Positions 11,001-23,319 are shown, counted from the stretch's first letter. The stretch is 64,000 bases of DNA from Gnetum montanum (GCA_015680685.1 MNCI01033589.1:329324-393323), one strand, 5' to 3'. Notes: generated by a model from the letters alone, not told the origin. Numbers and translations are program-made.

Positions 11001-12143
11001 TGTTAAAAATGTCTTTGGGATTGCCAAAATTGGCATTTTGGTGGGTTATATGGGGGGTATAACTTTTACTATGTTGGAAACACTTGAGGGGGGTGTAACA
11101 TCACCCATTCCCATCATGGGGGATATAACTCTTGCCCCCTAGCATTGCTACTTCACCCCCCAATGCTGCACCTTCCCCCTAGCGTTGCTCCAACGAGGGT
11201 CCAATGTTACTCCAGCATGGGTGTTATACCCCCAGCATGGGTGCCATACCCCCAATGTTGCCCATGCCCCTCAGCATGGCTCCTTTAGGCCCAGTGTTGC
11301 TATTGGAAGGCTGAGCATGGGTAAAATTTTCATTTACTATTTTTAGTAAATGGAATGATTTTGGTACCTTGGTGGTATCAAAACTTATCATACATAGACA
11401 CCTACAACACTTGCACATAGCAACAAATTTGTCAACAATTAAGTAGAAAATTTGCAACAAAATTCATGGCAAAAACTTTATAAAAACTAAGCTTAAACAC
11501 CATGAAGATGTTCCACCATTTGTGAAATTCCATAGTTTTGAAAATTCATTGTAGGCACAAAGATTTTTGGAAAATTTCAGCATGGAACCCATAGCCATTG
11601 TATCCCTTTTACCCCCCTAAGATTATGTGTGGTCCTACACTAACACTGAGTAACTTGGACATTAAGACTCCCAACGTGGCTCATCTTGGTAGCCTAAAAC
11701 CTCAACACATCTCATTCCCCTACACCACCAATGCTATAGATCTTGTGAGGATTGTAGCAAGGTTTCACATTTTCTAGAGTTGTGGAGCATTTGGATCATG
11801 AAGCTATGGATTCCAAGCATCCATTAAAGTGAGCCCCCCTAGCATTCTCAAGCATCCCTTATACACATTTTTGGAACCCCCTTTATTTTATAATAAAGTT
11901 TAAAGTCCAATTTTGTTGTGCAAGTTGAATTTATTTTTTGTATTTCTATGCATTTATTTTCTTAGATTTGCATTACATTTTTATTTTTTCTACCTCTGTT
12001 TACATTTTCCAAGTCCCTGGGTGATCTATTGAACTATCTAGGGCACCTTGGATCATGTTTTTTGAAGGCCCTTGGGATCCAGGGTTAAAGTTGTTTCGCT
12101 AGAATTTTCGATTTTCTAACAACTGAGATTTTTAGTCGCTATA
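11001..12143 (+). repeat. 5' LTR of element B (Tat-like)
   Basis: Starts TGTTAAAAATG, preceded by a G-run at 10994-10999. It ends GTCGCTATA just before a decayed primer site. The U3 side holds short repeats around gcatgggtgttataccccc. No second copy of this LTR was found in the window, so the 3' end of B is missing. Confidence 0.6.
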
Positions 12144-12149
12144 GTTTTT

Positions 12150-12163
12150 TAGCACTAGAAGGA
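12150..12163 (+). promoter_or_regulatory. Decayed primer binding site of element B
   Basis: TAGCACTAGAAGGA follows a run of T after the LTR, the same layout as element A (gtttttTGGCACTAGAAGGA). One G-to-A type change has hit the conserved TGG. Confidence 0.6.
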
Positions 12164-12889
12164 CCTTCGCTGAAGTTTTGCATCCAAACCTATTTCTTGT
12201 GTACCAACGTTGCTTATAATTGAAAAAATTTGAAATCTTTAAAATATTTTATGCATATTTTGTTAACTCCCTTTTGGTTGCCAAAACCAACGCTAAAAAC
12301 CATCCCCCCTTACCACCAAAACCTAGTGTTAAGATAACAAGTAATTTGGGTTTTCAAAAATTCCACAATAGTTGCTGGAAATTTGAAAGCCAACATTGGT
12401 GTCCTGCTAAAAATTTTACCCCTTTCTACTATGAAAATTTTCTAGGAAAGCTAGTGTTGGTGATTTTATCACCCAAAATCCTATACCCCTTTGCTATGAA
12501 AATTTGATAGTAAAACTCAGTACAGGTATGTGTCATACCACCAACATGGATGTTTGGGTTTTAGTAAAAAGTTCATAGTAGTTGCTAGATTTTCTAAAGC
12601 TAGCGTGGGTATTATACCCCCTAACATGTTGTGTGTCATACCCTTGGACCACCCAAAACCCCCCTACTATGAAATTTTTTAGCAAAACCCACTCTTTTTT
12701 AAAAAAAGAACATTATTTTGGTCAAGAGGGAGGACCTCCAACATAGAGCAAGTGGGCAAGATAATTATTGGAACCTTACCCCCTTAACCCTCCTCCATTT
12801 CCATTTATAGCTAATTGCATTGTTGGGAAACCCAACTTATTGAAAGTTTTACTAAAAATAGTAAAAATTCAAAACAACATCTTTTGATA
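12164..12889 (+). other. Leader of element B
   Basis: No coding sequence recognised. Short repeats of the LTR-type cataccccc and aacatgg motifs recur between 12510 and 12660. Confidence 0.4.
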
Positions 12890-13405
12890 ATGCCTTTCAA
12901 TCGATCAATCGTATGGCCCCTTGACTTGACAAATATGGAATTCATCCAAGATTTAGTTTGTGTTTATGACTTGAAAGATCCCACAGTAATAAAATGAAGG
13001 CAATCACTTAGGTAAAGAGGCAAAAACCTAGATTTCACGGTCATTAATGAGGAGATCTACAACTTCTTCTATGCTAAGATACAAGTTTTTCTCTTGATGC
13101 CATGCTCCGAATTTGATGCGAAGAATTAATTTGAAATCATACTCTAGGATGAAAAAGAATACATCCCATCCCCTTATGACCAAATCCCCCTCACAAACTT
13201 TTATGCACAAATGCTCACACAACTTATAGAGGTTGATGAGTTTAGTGAGGGAATTAGCTTAGAGGATTATCAAGAAGAGGAAGATGATTTTGAGGCTGAA
13301 TAGGAGTTGGACACCTTTATTGGAAGTCTTTTTCAATCTTCGGCTCCCCAAACAACTACATCTAGCTCCACATCTATTACCTCATCGATAGGACAAGTCC
13401 CTCTA
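12890..13405 (+). pseudogene. gag N-terminus of element B, cut by the Athila insertion
   Basis: From ATG 12890 the product reads M-P-F-N-R-S-I-V-W-P-L, then Y-N-F-F-Y-A-K-I-Q and an acidic stretch (D-Y-Q-E-E-E-D-D-F-E). This parallels the N-terminus of element A's gag (Y-N-F-I-C-V-K-I-Q) and that of the minus copy (Y-N-F-V-C-A-K-I-Q). It is interrupted by stops. The frame is broken at 13405, where the LTR of the Athila-like element begins. The rest of the same gag resumes at 29964-32859. Confidence 0.7.
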
Positions 13406-13785
13406 TGATGAACCATGATATCGAGGCTGCGATGTCAAATTCGCAATTTTGGGTCCGCAATATCTGAGCTTATCATGCGATGTCGAATACTTGATATCAC
13501 ATCCTGCCTCATTTCCTATAAATAAGAGGTTGGCACACTTGGCTTGCATAGTTAATTTTAGTCTCTTACCCAAACTCTTGCCTTTCCTCCCTCTCAGAGT
13601 TAGAATTATTTTTGCGTGCCCATAGTAGGAGTCATAAAGTGAATGGATCTTTATTCGAGCATTGTGTACCTAAGCACACCTTGTGTACAACAATAAAGAC
13701 CAACTTTGCAATAAACCTTGTAGCATTTAGAATAGATTAATTAATGTTATTTTCAGTTATTTAATTCTTTCCTTAGTTAATTAAT

Positions 13786-13821
<36 letters not shown>

Positions 13822-14265
13822 TCTCTTTCTCACCCTACAACTCTTCTAAGTAAGCACACTCAGTACGATCACTTCAAACATGCGTGTAACACTTGGTAAG
13901 TCAGTAATGATTAGCACTTGGAAATCCCAGTAGTGTTGCACTAGTTTAGGATGTGAACAGATACTCTATTAGGATTAATTAAAGTCTAGTTAATCAGTAG
14001 TTAAATTAAATTAGTTACTTAGTTATCTCTCTCCTCCCTTATTAGTACCAAGACAATAAAAACATAAAAGCCATAAAAATCACATGCATCAAGCTTACTT
14101 AACCATACAATCGTGACATACAAGTAAGCTTGGGAAGACAATGATTAACCAACTCATCCTTTTTCCATCAAGGTGCATAAGTACTTAGTCCTTGGAATTC
14201 AACCAGATCGTGCATGTACGCTCGTATTCGTATGGTTGAGCGTAGGAATACCTCACCATTCATCA
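13406..14265 (+). repeat. 5' LTR of the Athila-like element (860 bp)
   Basis: Starts TGATGAACCATGATATC and ends ACCATTCATCA, immediately before the primer site. TATA box at 13517-13524 (TATAAATA). A CT microsatellite lies at about 13787-13826. Aligns closely with 29336-29962. Confidence 0.88.
13517..13524 (+). promoter_or_regulatory. TATA box of the Athila-like 5' LTR
   Basis: TATAAATA in ttcctataaataagagg, conserved at 29447-29454 in the 3' LTR. It lies just downstream of GATATC-type repeats. Confidence 0.7.
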
Positions 14266-14266
14266 T

Positions 14267-14284
14267 TGGCGCCATTGCTAGGGA
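14267..14284 (+). promoter_or_regulatory. Primer binding site, tRNA-Asp type
   Basis: TGGCGCCATTGCTAGGGA starts two bases after the LTR. It closely resembles the tRNA-Asp-complementary site typical of Athila/Tat elements. Related sites are at 47880, 52837 and 59769. Confidence 0.75.
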
Positions 14285-14403
14285 CTTTATTGTTTGTGCA
14301 CTACCCAGAACATATGAAATATTTCACATCATTGGAACAAACCCTTAGGGTTGGTTAAAGAAAAATAATAATCTATGATACAGTGCACACTAAATAGACA
14401 ATC

Positions 14404-16320
14404 ATGTCTCCTTCTTCGTATGAAAGTGTTTCACTGCCTAGGTATGATACAGGGAACAATCAAAGGCATAGTACACATGATAATCCACCAATCCATCAAT
14501 AGTTTCATGTGGTATATGTTCATCCCAATGAATATGTATTGAACTTTACCTTTATCCTTCACCAGGATGAACAACTGCATTGGCGAGACTTAGAAGGTAA
14601 CATAGTGTTACCTCTTGATTACTTTGTCTTAGGCATGCTTCTTCGTGATCTCACACGAATTGGTATGCAACACTTATAGGCAGAATACATTGTTCATGAT
14701 CATGAATCAAGAGAGTATTGGCCCACAGAGGCACAACGTCAAAGGGATTTACAATAGGAGAGACGTCATGAATCCATGAAGGAAAAGCTATCGCAAAATG
14801 TCCCACATGTCCTAAGCAAAAATGAGGGTGGTGAACCTACCTCAAGCAGTTGCCCACACAATGATGTTCCTCCCGTTGACTTCAATCAAGGGGTTGTGTA
14901 TTAGAATATTTACTCAACTATCCATAATCTAGATTCTGGTACCAACAGACACAAAGGGTCTAAAAAAAGAATACGAACACATGACAAAGATGGACATGTT
15001 GATCGGAATTGCGATTGAGGTCATAACCATCGAAGAGAAGGAAGTAGGCATCGATATGGTGACCATTCTCCTTCTTCTTCACCTTCATCACCTTCGTCAC
15101 CCTCTCCTTCAGGATTTGGATGTAGTTATAAGGAAAAAGACCATGAGGATAAGGGTAAGCAAAATGAGAGTCATAGATGAAAGAGTCGAGAAAGGGGACG
15201 AGGGCACTCCAGAGAAACACACCGTGAAAGAAGTAAGAGTAGGGAACAACATGGGCATCATAGATGGGCTGATATTATGCACTATTACATCATTGTCTCA
15301 ACCATGGTTATTCGTAGAGGGATCAACTATGCCATCTTGTAGATGGGCTTAGGCATGAATGCAAAGAACCCTTGGGACGTATGCCCAAGGGAGGCTATCT
15401 GAGCTTAGGATCCATCAAGTTCAAAGATTATTGGAGCAAGTTGCTAAAGAAGAAGGTGAGCTAAGGAAAAGAGAGAGTGAAGAGGAATATAATAGAGATC
15501 CTTCCCTTCGAAAGAAGGGAGTAAGATTCTGTGAGGATGAAGAAGAGTCACCACTCAAAAAGATGGTGAATAAGAAAACCTTGCCTATCCAAAAATTAGC
15601 ATCAGAAGTATTAGCAAGGTAGACCAAATGTGGGATTCCCTAGATGATAGATTTCAAACCGTTTTCAAGATAGTAGAGGATTTTAGAGAGCAAGGTAGTG
15701 ATCGCGAAAAAAGAAAAAAGAGAGAAACTAAACATGCACGTAATAAGGGTAAGGGCAAAGTTGCCATCATCGAAGAGGTTGAGGATTTAGATACAGACAA
15801 TGATAGTGGATGCAAGATATGCCAATATGATCATCCTAAGGGATTTTGTCCTATAATCTCACATCTATAAGAGTTTAGGATGTATGCACTCAACCCATGA
15901 TTAAACAAAAGGTAAATACCCCGAAGGTTACCTTATCCTCAAGGTAACTCAAGAGAGTTCCACCAACCCTTAATGTATTATCCAAGTGGAACTCCATCAC
16001 AACTGATTGAGTAGTTTCAACAATGGCAGTACCCACAATCATGGGGAATGCCACCACCAAGGCAATAGTATCCTTACCAGCAACCTAACCCATATGGATA
16101 TTATGTGCAGCAGCTAGTCTCTCCACATGACTCTATTGGTCACGTCACTCCTCAACCTCACTACCAAGATCGTGAGTATTATAGGACTCCTTTTGCTAGG
16201 GACAATGCTTCACAAACATACCATCCTTCTCATCCAGCTACAGCTCTCCCACCCTTAACTCTATTACCACCTGCTCCAGCTATGCAAGGTGAAATCCCTA
16301 TCTAGCCACAAGAACGTAAT
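14404..16320 (+). pseudogene. gag of the Athila-like element, capsid core deleted
   Basis: Starts at ATG 14404 (M-S-P-S-S-Y-E-S). Residues around 14520-14650 (H-W-R-D-L-E-G-N-I-V-L-P-L) match the gag N-terminus of element C. A low-complexity S/P- and R/D/H-rich stretch follows at 14950-15250. Compared with C and E, the capsid core (from the G-G-Y region to L-G-I-Y-A-Q-G) is largely missing: the sequence jumps at about 15330 to L-G-T-Y-A-Q-G-R-L. After that come a coiled-coil-like Lys/Glu-rich region (15420-15760) and a short zinc knuckle at 15810-15855 (C-K-I-C-Q-Y-D-H-P-K-G-F-C, that is CX2CX3HX4C). A Q/P-rich tail has many TAG/TAA stops where sister copies have Gln. Confidence 0.8.
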
Positions 16321-16368
16321 GCCACTAGGGTTATTAACCCTCAACCTACTGTTGGTTTTGACAACCAC

Positions 16369-17120
16369 ATGAAGAAAATACTTTTCTTTAGAACCAACAG
16401 TCCAACTAAGCCCTTGCAACCACAAGTGGCTAATTCTTCAACTGCCTCACTATCACTTGAAGCTTCGGAGCTCCCTTTAGCTCAAAATCCGTGCTCAACG
16501 CATGCAGTCATGTTAACTCATGCCGTCACTGATTGGATAAAAGCTAGCCATCTTCCTAGGAAATTTTTTGATCCTAGGAGTCCTTTGATATATCTACAAA
16601 TCGCTAGAAATAAGCCGTGCAAAGCTCTTTTGGATTCAGGTGCTAGTGTTAACTTGATTTCTTAAGAAATATACAAAGCCTAGAACTTGCCTCCATTAAA
16701 AAAGAGGAACATTCATTTAGAGTTGGCCGATCAGTCCATCATTGTCCCATTGGGACTAGTGCAGGACATTGTCACCAGTATTTGTGGGTGGTCATATCCA
16801 GTTGAGTTCCTAGTGATTCAAGTAAACAACGGTAAGGGGGACTTCCCAATCATAATGGGAAGAGCATGACTAAGCACAGTTGACATATGCCTAGGAATCT
16901 ATGATCTTTCTCTAGAAATATCAAAGAAAAATACATTCGAAAAGATCAAGAAGAAGAAAGTTTCATGCATCGCGTACAGTCACTCAGGGTGTATTTGCAT
17001 GTAGAAGTCATGGTTTGTGCAATGTTTAACATTTCCTGTATGCAATCAATGTGCACAAGTGAGTGATATACAAAGATGCCTGTATGTAGCAACCACAAGA
17101 CAAGAAGACACCTAGTGGTT
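16369..17120 (+). pseudogene. Retropepsin-like protease of the Athila-like element
   Basis: Contains the aspartic protease signature L-L-D-S-G-A-S-V-N-L-I-S at about 16627-16662 and the flap/C-terminal part G-D-F-P-I-I-M-G-R-A at 16835-16866. It continues to an acidic/basic tail, then is broken by the nested element at 17126. The catalytic D-S-G is intact here, unlike elements C and D (D-L-G). At least three in-frame stops make it non-functional. Confidence 0.8.
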
Positions 17121-17125
17121 GATAG
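17121..17125. other. Target-site duplication, left copy
   Basis: GATAG here against AATAG at 24710-24714: five-base flanks differing at one base, as expected of an old insertion. Removing 17126-24714 rejoins the protease and RT parts of the host element. Confidence 0.7.
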
Positions 17126-17734
17126 TGTAGTGACAGAAAATGTCGATGGCTGAAAATACCGAGAGGTCTTTGGGTGCACAGCTTAACCTCGAATCTGCGC
17201 GAGGGTAGTGTTGGAGAAAACGGATTCAGGGTGCCTTGAATGGTCTAGTCGATTAGACAGGGACTTAATTGATGTACAATAACCCTTTTGTAAACAACAA
17301 AAGAAAATGCAATGTGCACAATAGTAGAAACATGTGAAAGTTCGTAACAGGGTAGTGAACATGATTTAATGCTTAATAATGCCAAATAAATGCTGCAATC
17401 AGCCAAAAAGAGAGTTTGAATAAAAAGATACACCACCCTAAAAAAGGGTACCGGTATATAGAGTGTACAATACGCATAGTAGGAGTGAAATCACGGCCTC
17501 GGTGGTGTCAAGCTGTGAAATATGGTGCTCACTATGATAAACTATGCCTCATAGGTCGGTGGTCATAGTATACCATGTGATGTGCCTCTCTGTCGGTGTG
17601 GTGTGCTCTGGGTCTCGTTCGCCCACGAAGCTAAGTGCCAAAATGCTAAAAATGTCAAATGCCTTGCTGGTGAAGAAAAATGTAAGCCCTTCCCCCCCTT
17701 TTTTCTCCTATTTTTGAAAAAGATGGCGCAGAGG

Positions 17735-17742
17735 TATTTATA
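17735..17742 (-). promoter_or_regulatory. TATA box of the nested element's 3' LTR
   Basis: Minus strand TATAAATA in ccctataaatacc. The 5' LTR equivalent is at 24276-24269. Confidence 0.65.
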
Positions 17743-17779
17743 GGGCTAGGGTTAGCCCAAAATGCAGATTTGACGTCAT

Positions 17780-18090
17780 GTGGTAGTGCGGTAAGTAACA
17801 ACGTGTAATAGCGCATAATAGCATGTAACGTCATGTAACAACGCGTAATAGTGTAGCGTTACAAGGTGTTACGCTATGCTATGTAGCGTAGCAGCGCATA
17901 ACCTCATGTAACAGCCTTTAACAGCGTGGCGTTATAGGGTGTTACGCTACGCTATGCAGCGTTGCAGCGCATAATAGCACGTAACATCATGTAACAATGC
18001 GTAACAGCGTAGCGTAATAGGGTGTTACACTACGCTACGCTATGTAGCATAGCATGGTGCTAAGCTATGCAGCGTAGTAGGGTGTTGAAA
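17780..18090 (-). repeat. U3 array of GTTACGCTACGCTATG/CGTAACAGCG units
   Basis: Nested short repeats and near-palindromes (tacgctacgctatgtagcgt) with dozens of tandem variants of CGTAAC, GCTACG and GTAGCG. The same array is in the other LTR at about 24310-24640. It lies upstream of the TATA box, so it is likely an enhancer-like U3 array. Confidence 0.8.
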
Positions 18091-18160
18091 GTGCCATCGT
18101 TCTGACACTTAGAAAAATCTGTAGTCGAGATGCCGAGACCTAAAATTTTGTGGTGTTTCA

Positions 18161-19834
18161 ATGGCCACTCTTTGTAGACGCCTGGAGGAGTGGCCCGAAA
18201 GACGTTGACAAAGAATTACAAAACATCACAACAGACATATCACCAACGTCATTTGTCAGCACAAGATCGGATGTCATTTTACCATGCTCAATAATGTTAT
18301 GGGAATAAAGTTATGCTAAGGGACAAGGGGTATAGGCAATGCTGGGGAGATGAAATTTAAATGGTGGGAATGAAATGCAAACAGTGGATCATGATGTAAG
18401 ATGCAAATTTAGCATGGCTGATAGTGACCATGGCATGAAGTAACCTACCCTTGTAATGTTGACCTCTTTTTGGAGTGTTTATAAGAGCGTCAAAGTTCAT
18501 CCAAGGATGGGCCAATTATGAAGTTGTAGCATTTTTTTTTGAGAGGTGAACCTTCTTTGAATTCGGCTTACTATTGAATGTTAGCTGCAAGTTGGCCATC
18601 GAGAAGATGGGCTTTATTTTGACGCATCATATTGCATCTATAAGATAGACATTTCTTCCCAAGGATGATTAATGTTACATCCACTTAGGTCTTTATCACG
18701 CAAAAGAGGCATCCCATAGGATGAATTGTGTTACATCAACCATGGGTTATATAGTTGATGTGAAGGGAATGCCATGTGTGTCACTGTGCGTATGCATCAG
18801 GGAATGTGAAATCATGAATATGGAGAGTATGAGAGGATATTGGGACGAAGAAATGGATGTGCATAGGCTGTAATAGGGATGAGGGGGATGTGCACTCTTG
18901 AGTGGCTCAACTAGTCCAATTATGCACATCAAAGCAACGTGATAACTTGCCTCTGCGATGAAATGCACCTTTGCATGATTGTCTCTAAGGCTTCATCCTA
19001 TAAACACAACTCAAAAAGGACAAGAAAACCATAAAATGTGAAATGCAAGTGCAAATGCCAGATGTCAAGATGCTTCAAGTGCTAGATGCGAAGATGCTGT
19101 GAAAGTGTCAAATGCTATGCTATTTGCAAGAGCTCAGGAAACCAATGAAAGTGCTAGGGCGATGATGCTACAAGTGTTCTAAATACTGCACTAATGGAAA
19201 GTGCTCCAAAAGAATCACCAGAATGGTGGGAGGCAATGATGTTATGAGTGTTCCTAGGGCAATGACAAGTGTTTGGATAAGATCAGCTACATGCCAGTTT
19301 AAAGTCCTGGTAGACTGTAAACCCATTTTAAGGTCCTGGCAAACCGTGATGTGCTAGTTTATAGTCCTAGCAGACTACTGGATGTTAGTTTAATGTCGTA
19401 GTGGACAATGGATGTTGTGCCAGTTTAACGTCATGACCCAAGGACGAGTTGTGCCAGTTTATAGTCATAGCAGACTATCTATGCCAATTTATAGTCATAG
19501 CAGACTAGTGCTTACCTTGCTTATACAAGCTACGATGCTACATGCATAGTCATGTTGTGTGTCTACAAAATCCTGCAAAAAATCAACTAAAAAGAAAATA
19601 ACATCAAGCAACATCTACTATAAACAAAGTTAAAATGTATGAATGAAAGAAAAACAATGCAAAAAGTGAGAGTTTTAGGTCGTTTTGGGCCGTAGGCTAG
19701 TTTAAGGTCTTTTCAGGCCATGTGTTTTTGTAGTTTTATGTTTTTAGATGTAATGCGTAAGCTAAATGGATGGATGCATAAAAAAATTTTAAAAAAAAGT
19801 AAAACAAATATGTAAACAAAATGAAATGCCTAAT
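18161..19834 (-). other. Non-coding 3' region of the nested element
   Basis: No recognisable coding sequence. Contains the motif array at 19291-19508 and a purine tract next to the 3' LTR (minus strand caaagagtggccat, ending at 18161). Confidence 0.6.
19291..19508 (-). repeat. Array of the AGTC..GACTATAAACTGGCA motif
   Basis: About seven variants on the plus strand as tgccagtttatagtcatagc (then agact), at roughly 19292, 19330, 19352, 19383, 19418, 19452 and 19481. It is the counterpart of 7461-7900 in element A and matches the in-frame copies in gag. Confidence 0.78.
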
Positions 19835-22800
19835 CTAAGTAAGTAGGCAACATGTAAATGCATAGGCTAGTGTAATGTAAATGAAAGTAAAAAATGCATA
19901 GGAAGTGGAGGCAAAGGGTAGGTAAGCATTTAGCACATTTTTGGCCAAGGGAAGGTCTTGGTCATGTAGTTGCTTCCTAACAAGGCATGGATTAGGGAGC
20001 GTGCAAGGCTTAGTATCCTTTGGGAGGATGTTGGCTTCAACCACTCGTTCGGGTGTTTTAACCTTAGGCGCTACATTGGTTGTTATAGATGTACCACTAA
20101 GAATCTCTTCTTCTAAAACTTGCACCATGTCTATGTTGTGAATAGCCGAAGAGGAAGCGTTGTCACCGTGGATGATAACTTGACCACCTTCATAAGGGAG
20201 ATGGATTTCTTGGTGGATGGGAGCGGAGATGGCCCTTAGTTGGGATAGCCAAGGCCTGCCTAGAATCATGTTGAAACTTGGCATCTCTTCTATGACAGTG
20301 AAATCTGTACTACTGGGAAATTGCTCTCCTGCCACAAAGGTTAATCTGATGGTACCCCTGACTATGATGCTTGATCCGTTGAAGGATTTTAGACATGTGG
20401 TTTTGGTTGGATTGATTTCATCTGCCAGACCTAGTTTATCAATGACGGAGTATAGGACTACGTTTGTTGCTACACCATCATCAACATGTACCCTGCGGAT
20501 GGTACATTGTCCAACACAAATGCTAATGGATAGTGGAGTTGTAGTAACCTCCCCTTGTTCGAGGTTGACTTTGACTCTATTATTGTGGAACACTAAAGAT
20601 GTTGAACTCGATTCTGGTGGTGTAGGAGGTAGCATCGTTGCATGTATAAATGCCTCATCTGCAGGGATGTCCTTCGCAACAGGGATGGAGGTCAAGATCT
20701 GGGCTAATGTTTGGTAATGAGTAGGTGAGGTGATGACCAGGTCATACAAACTCAATGTTGTGTTCTTTTGCTTGATTGTTTGTTTCACCTGGGTTAGTGC
20801 AGCTGCAAAGTCCTTGTCATTAGCCGTTGTGTTGGCTTTGACTTCCTCCATGTGGCTTGAGAAACAGATCTCTCACGGAGGGGACTTGGGCTTGGTTTTC
20901 TTGGCCTGCTTGGGGGAAGGGGCCTTAGTGTTTAGTTGTTATTTGCTGGTTGTGGCCTTTACTTCGGCCATGGGAGTTGCAAGGTGTTCATTTGTCCTCT
21001 TGCATTGCCATTTGGTGGGCCTAGCCGGGTGGCTAGTGGGGTCAACTCTTGAAGGAGGAGGGATCAAGATGTTGCCCATTGTTGGGCCTCGAGTAGGTGA
21101 GGGGCCATCACATTGTGGCACTCTTATGACAAATGGTAATTTAGGAAGAGTTGTTATATGGTCAACTTGTTGTGGCACCTTGATAACAAAAGGTTGCCTA
21201 GTGGTTGTTGTTGCATGATGTTAGTTTAACGTCTTAGCAGGTGGTTGCTGAGGAACCTTGACCACAAAGGGTGCTGTGGGTGCTTGAGGTGGCACTTTGA
21301 CAACAAAGGGAGGCCTCTTGCTTGTGGACCCCAAGGGAATCCTTGCCTTGCTGGGAGGCACATAGATCACAAAAGGTTGTTGCGTAGGTTTAGACTTACC
21401 ACCTATGCTAATGAAATTTATGACATAGGAGGCATCATATGTGTTGGATTGATTGACCATGTTAGGTACCAGTTGACCATGTTCTATCATTCTCTGCAGG
21501 TCATCCTGCAAAGCACGATAATTGTCTATGTTGTGACCAGCCAATTGGTGGTAATGACAGTATTGGTCTAGCTTGAAGTGTTGTGGAATTGGGGGCTCAT
21601 TTGGCATTGCTAAAGCAAGGTTCCTTAGTAGTTCGCAGTACCTATCATGTCTTTGGTGGGTAATTACTGATACATGTTTGTGTTGGATTTTTCCAACTTT
21701 CAAGATTTGCTCTAGTAGTTTAGAGGGTTGCATCAGTAGTGGTGCATACTTTGAGCGGTCCTTGCGCTGAAAGTTGGATCTTGGGGTAGCCCCTGCTAAT
21801 GTAGGTGAGTTGGTGCCAGAATTGGTAGTTCTGTTAGTTAGGGCTTTGGGCTGCTTAGCTGTTGGGCCCCAATTGGTAGTTTTTGTGCTTGTGGCTACAT
21901 GCTGCAAGTGTGTTGGTTTTTGTAGGCCACATAGGCTGGATCATTGCTAGCTTGTGCTGCATCCTCTATGCTTTTTGCTTGGGCAAAGGCTTGGCTAAGA
22001 GACTTTGGGGCTAGATAATATAGTTTGGACTTAATAAAGTCATTTACTACACCTTTAAAGATGGCCAGTAGATGCACTTCTGCTAGGGGTTCATGCATTT
22101 CACTCAATGCAACATTCCAATGTTGGAGGAATTTTGACATGGGCTTTAGAGGCCCCTGTTTAACTTGCATAAGTTAGTCAAGGGTTGCCTCAGGCCTTAG
22201 GTTGCACCTGAAGCGTGTCACAAACTTGGTTATCAGATCCTCCAAAGAGGAGATTGAGGCTTTGGGTAGTGCACGATACCAGTCTAAGGCCTTTTCTGTG
22301 AGTGACATGGGAAACATGCGCATGATGGTGTGTGGCCACGTTTGAAGGAGTAGGCATTCAGATCTAAATGTGACCAAGTGTGCATTGGGGTCCCCTTCAC
22401 TGTTGTACTTGGTAAGTTGAGGTAGTTGGACCCCGGTTGGAAGAGTTAGGGGTGGTACCGTAGGACTTATTGGATCGTCTCCATAGAAGTCCACCACCTT
22501 GATGGTGTCGGAGGAGGTAGCCTTAAGTCTATTGATCTCCTCTATTAAGCTTTGTATTAGTTGGAATGCCTAATCTAAGCTTGTGGATGTGCCAGTTGGT
22601 TGCATTGGTAGGGCTTGGATTAGTTGTGGAGTTTGCCAGTTTAACGTCGTAGTGGACGGTTGTTGCCAGTTTAACGTCATAGCGGATGATTGCTAATGTA
22701 ATGGCTGAGTGATGGGTGCGGTGATTGGAGTGGACCACATATGGATGGGTTGGATGGACACCGTAGACACCGATGAGACAGGCGGGATATAGGATGGTTG

Positions 22801-23319
22801 AGTTGTTTGAAGCTGGGAGGTGGCCCCTACATGAGCATAGCATTGGGAAAATGCATTAGTTGCTTGCAAGGAAGGATGAATTGGCATGGTCACTATCTTG
22901 GAGGTGATGGATGGACCAAATCGAGGAGGGGCTGTACTAGGGAGTGGTTTTTGAAAAATGGTATGGAGGTGGCTCTCATGTTTGGAGCAGGCCTTGAACT
23001 CATCTTCCTCATTCTGTGAAGCTTCCTTGTAGGTTGTCCCTACATCATGCTTGTTTGCACGGATGAGTTGGGACAACAACTAGTGGTGGGGCTCTATGAG
23101 TGGGATTACGTCAAATAAAGAGGGGTTATACTCCTGTCCATTCCGGTGGACTCGTTCGTAGTCCTATTTTGCCTATAAATCAAGGTAATCCACTGGTAGT
23201 CTTGCTTGGATTTTGGCACAAACGAAATTGTATTGTTCGTGGCTTAACATGGCATGCTTTGACTGGATCATGGTATCAAATGTGTTAGACACCAACGTGG
23301 AAGGTTGACCTAGATTCAT
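19835..23319 (-). pseudogene. gag-protease polyprotein of the nested element (lightly decayed)
   Basis: From ATG 23319 the minus strand encodes M-N-L-G-Q-P-S-T and Y-N-F-V-C-A-K-I-Q. The motif peptide T-L-N-W-Q occurs twice at 22686-22634. The capsid core is at 22497-21895 (K-Y-N-S-E-G-D-P-N-A-H-L, A-L-D-W-Y-R-A-L-P). The zinc finger region Y-C-H-Y-H-Q-L-A-G-H lies near 21560, with the last Cys changed to Tyr. The F-V-V-K-V-P linker repeats are at 21400-21230. The protease part is a 338-residue uninterrupted frame (20851-19835) with V-D-D-G-V-A and M-I-L-G-R-P-W-L. Only a few stops and frame changes separate the blocks. The protein ends with no RT downstream. Confidence 0.88.
22634..22686 (-). 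repeat. Two in-frame copies of the 23-bp motif within gag
   Basis: tgccagtttaacgtcgtagt (plus gga) at 22634-22656 and its twin at 22664-22686, exactly 30 bases apart, encode T-L-N-W-Q repeats on the minus strand. A third, single copy is at 21219-21241 at the gag-protease junction. Confidence 0.8.

Larger units (their letters stand above)
17126..18160 (-). repeat. 3' LTR of the nested minus-strand element
   Basis: Minus-strand start TGAAACACCACAAAATTTTA (18160) and end TGTCACTACA (17126). TATA box on the minus strand at 17742-17735. U3 (17780-18090) is an array of TTACGCTACGCTATG-like units. Confidence 0.88.

Noticed and set aside
14950-15250. Arg/Ser/Asp/His-rich frame as a host SR splicing factor
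   Set aside because: It lies between the gag N-terminus and zinc knuckle of the Athila element, matching a low-complexity region in element C's gag.
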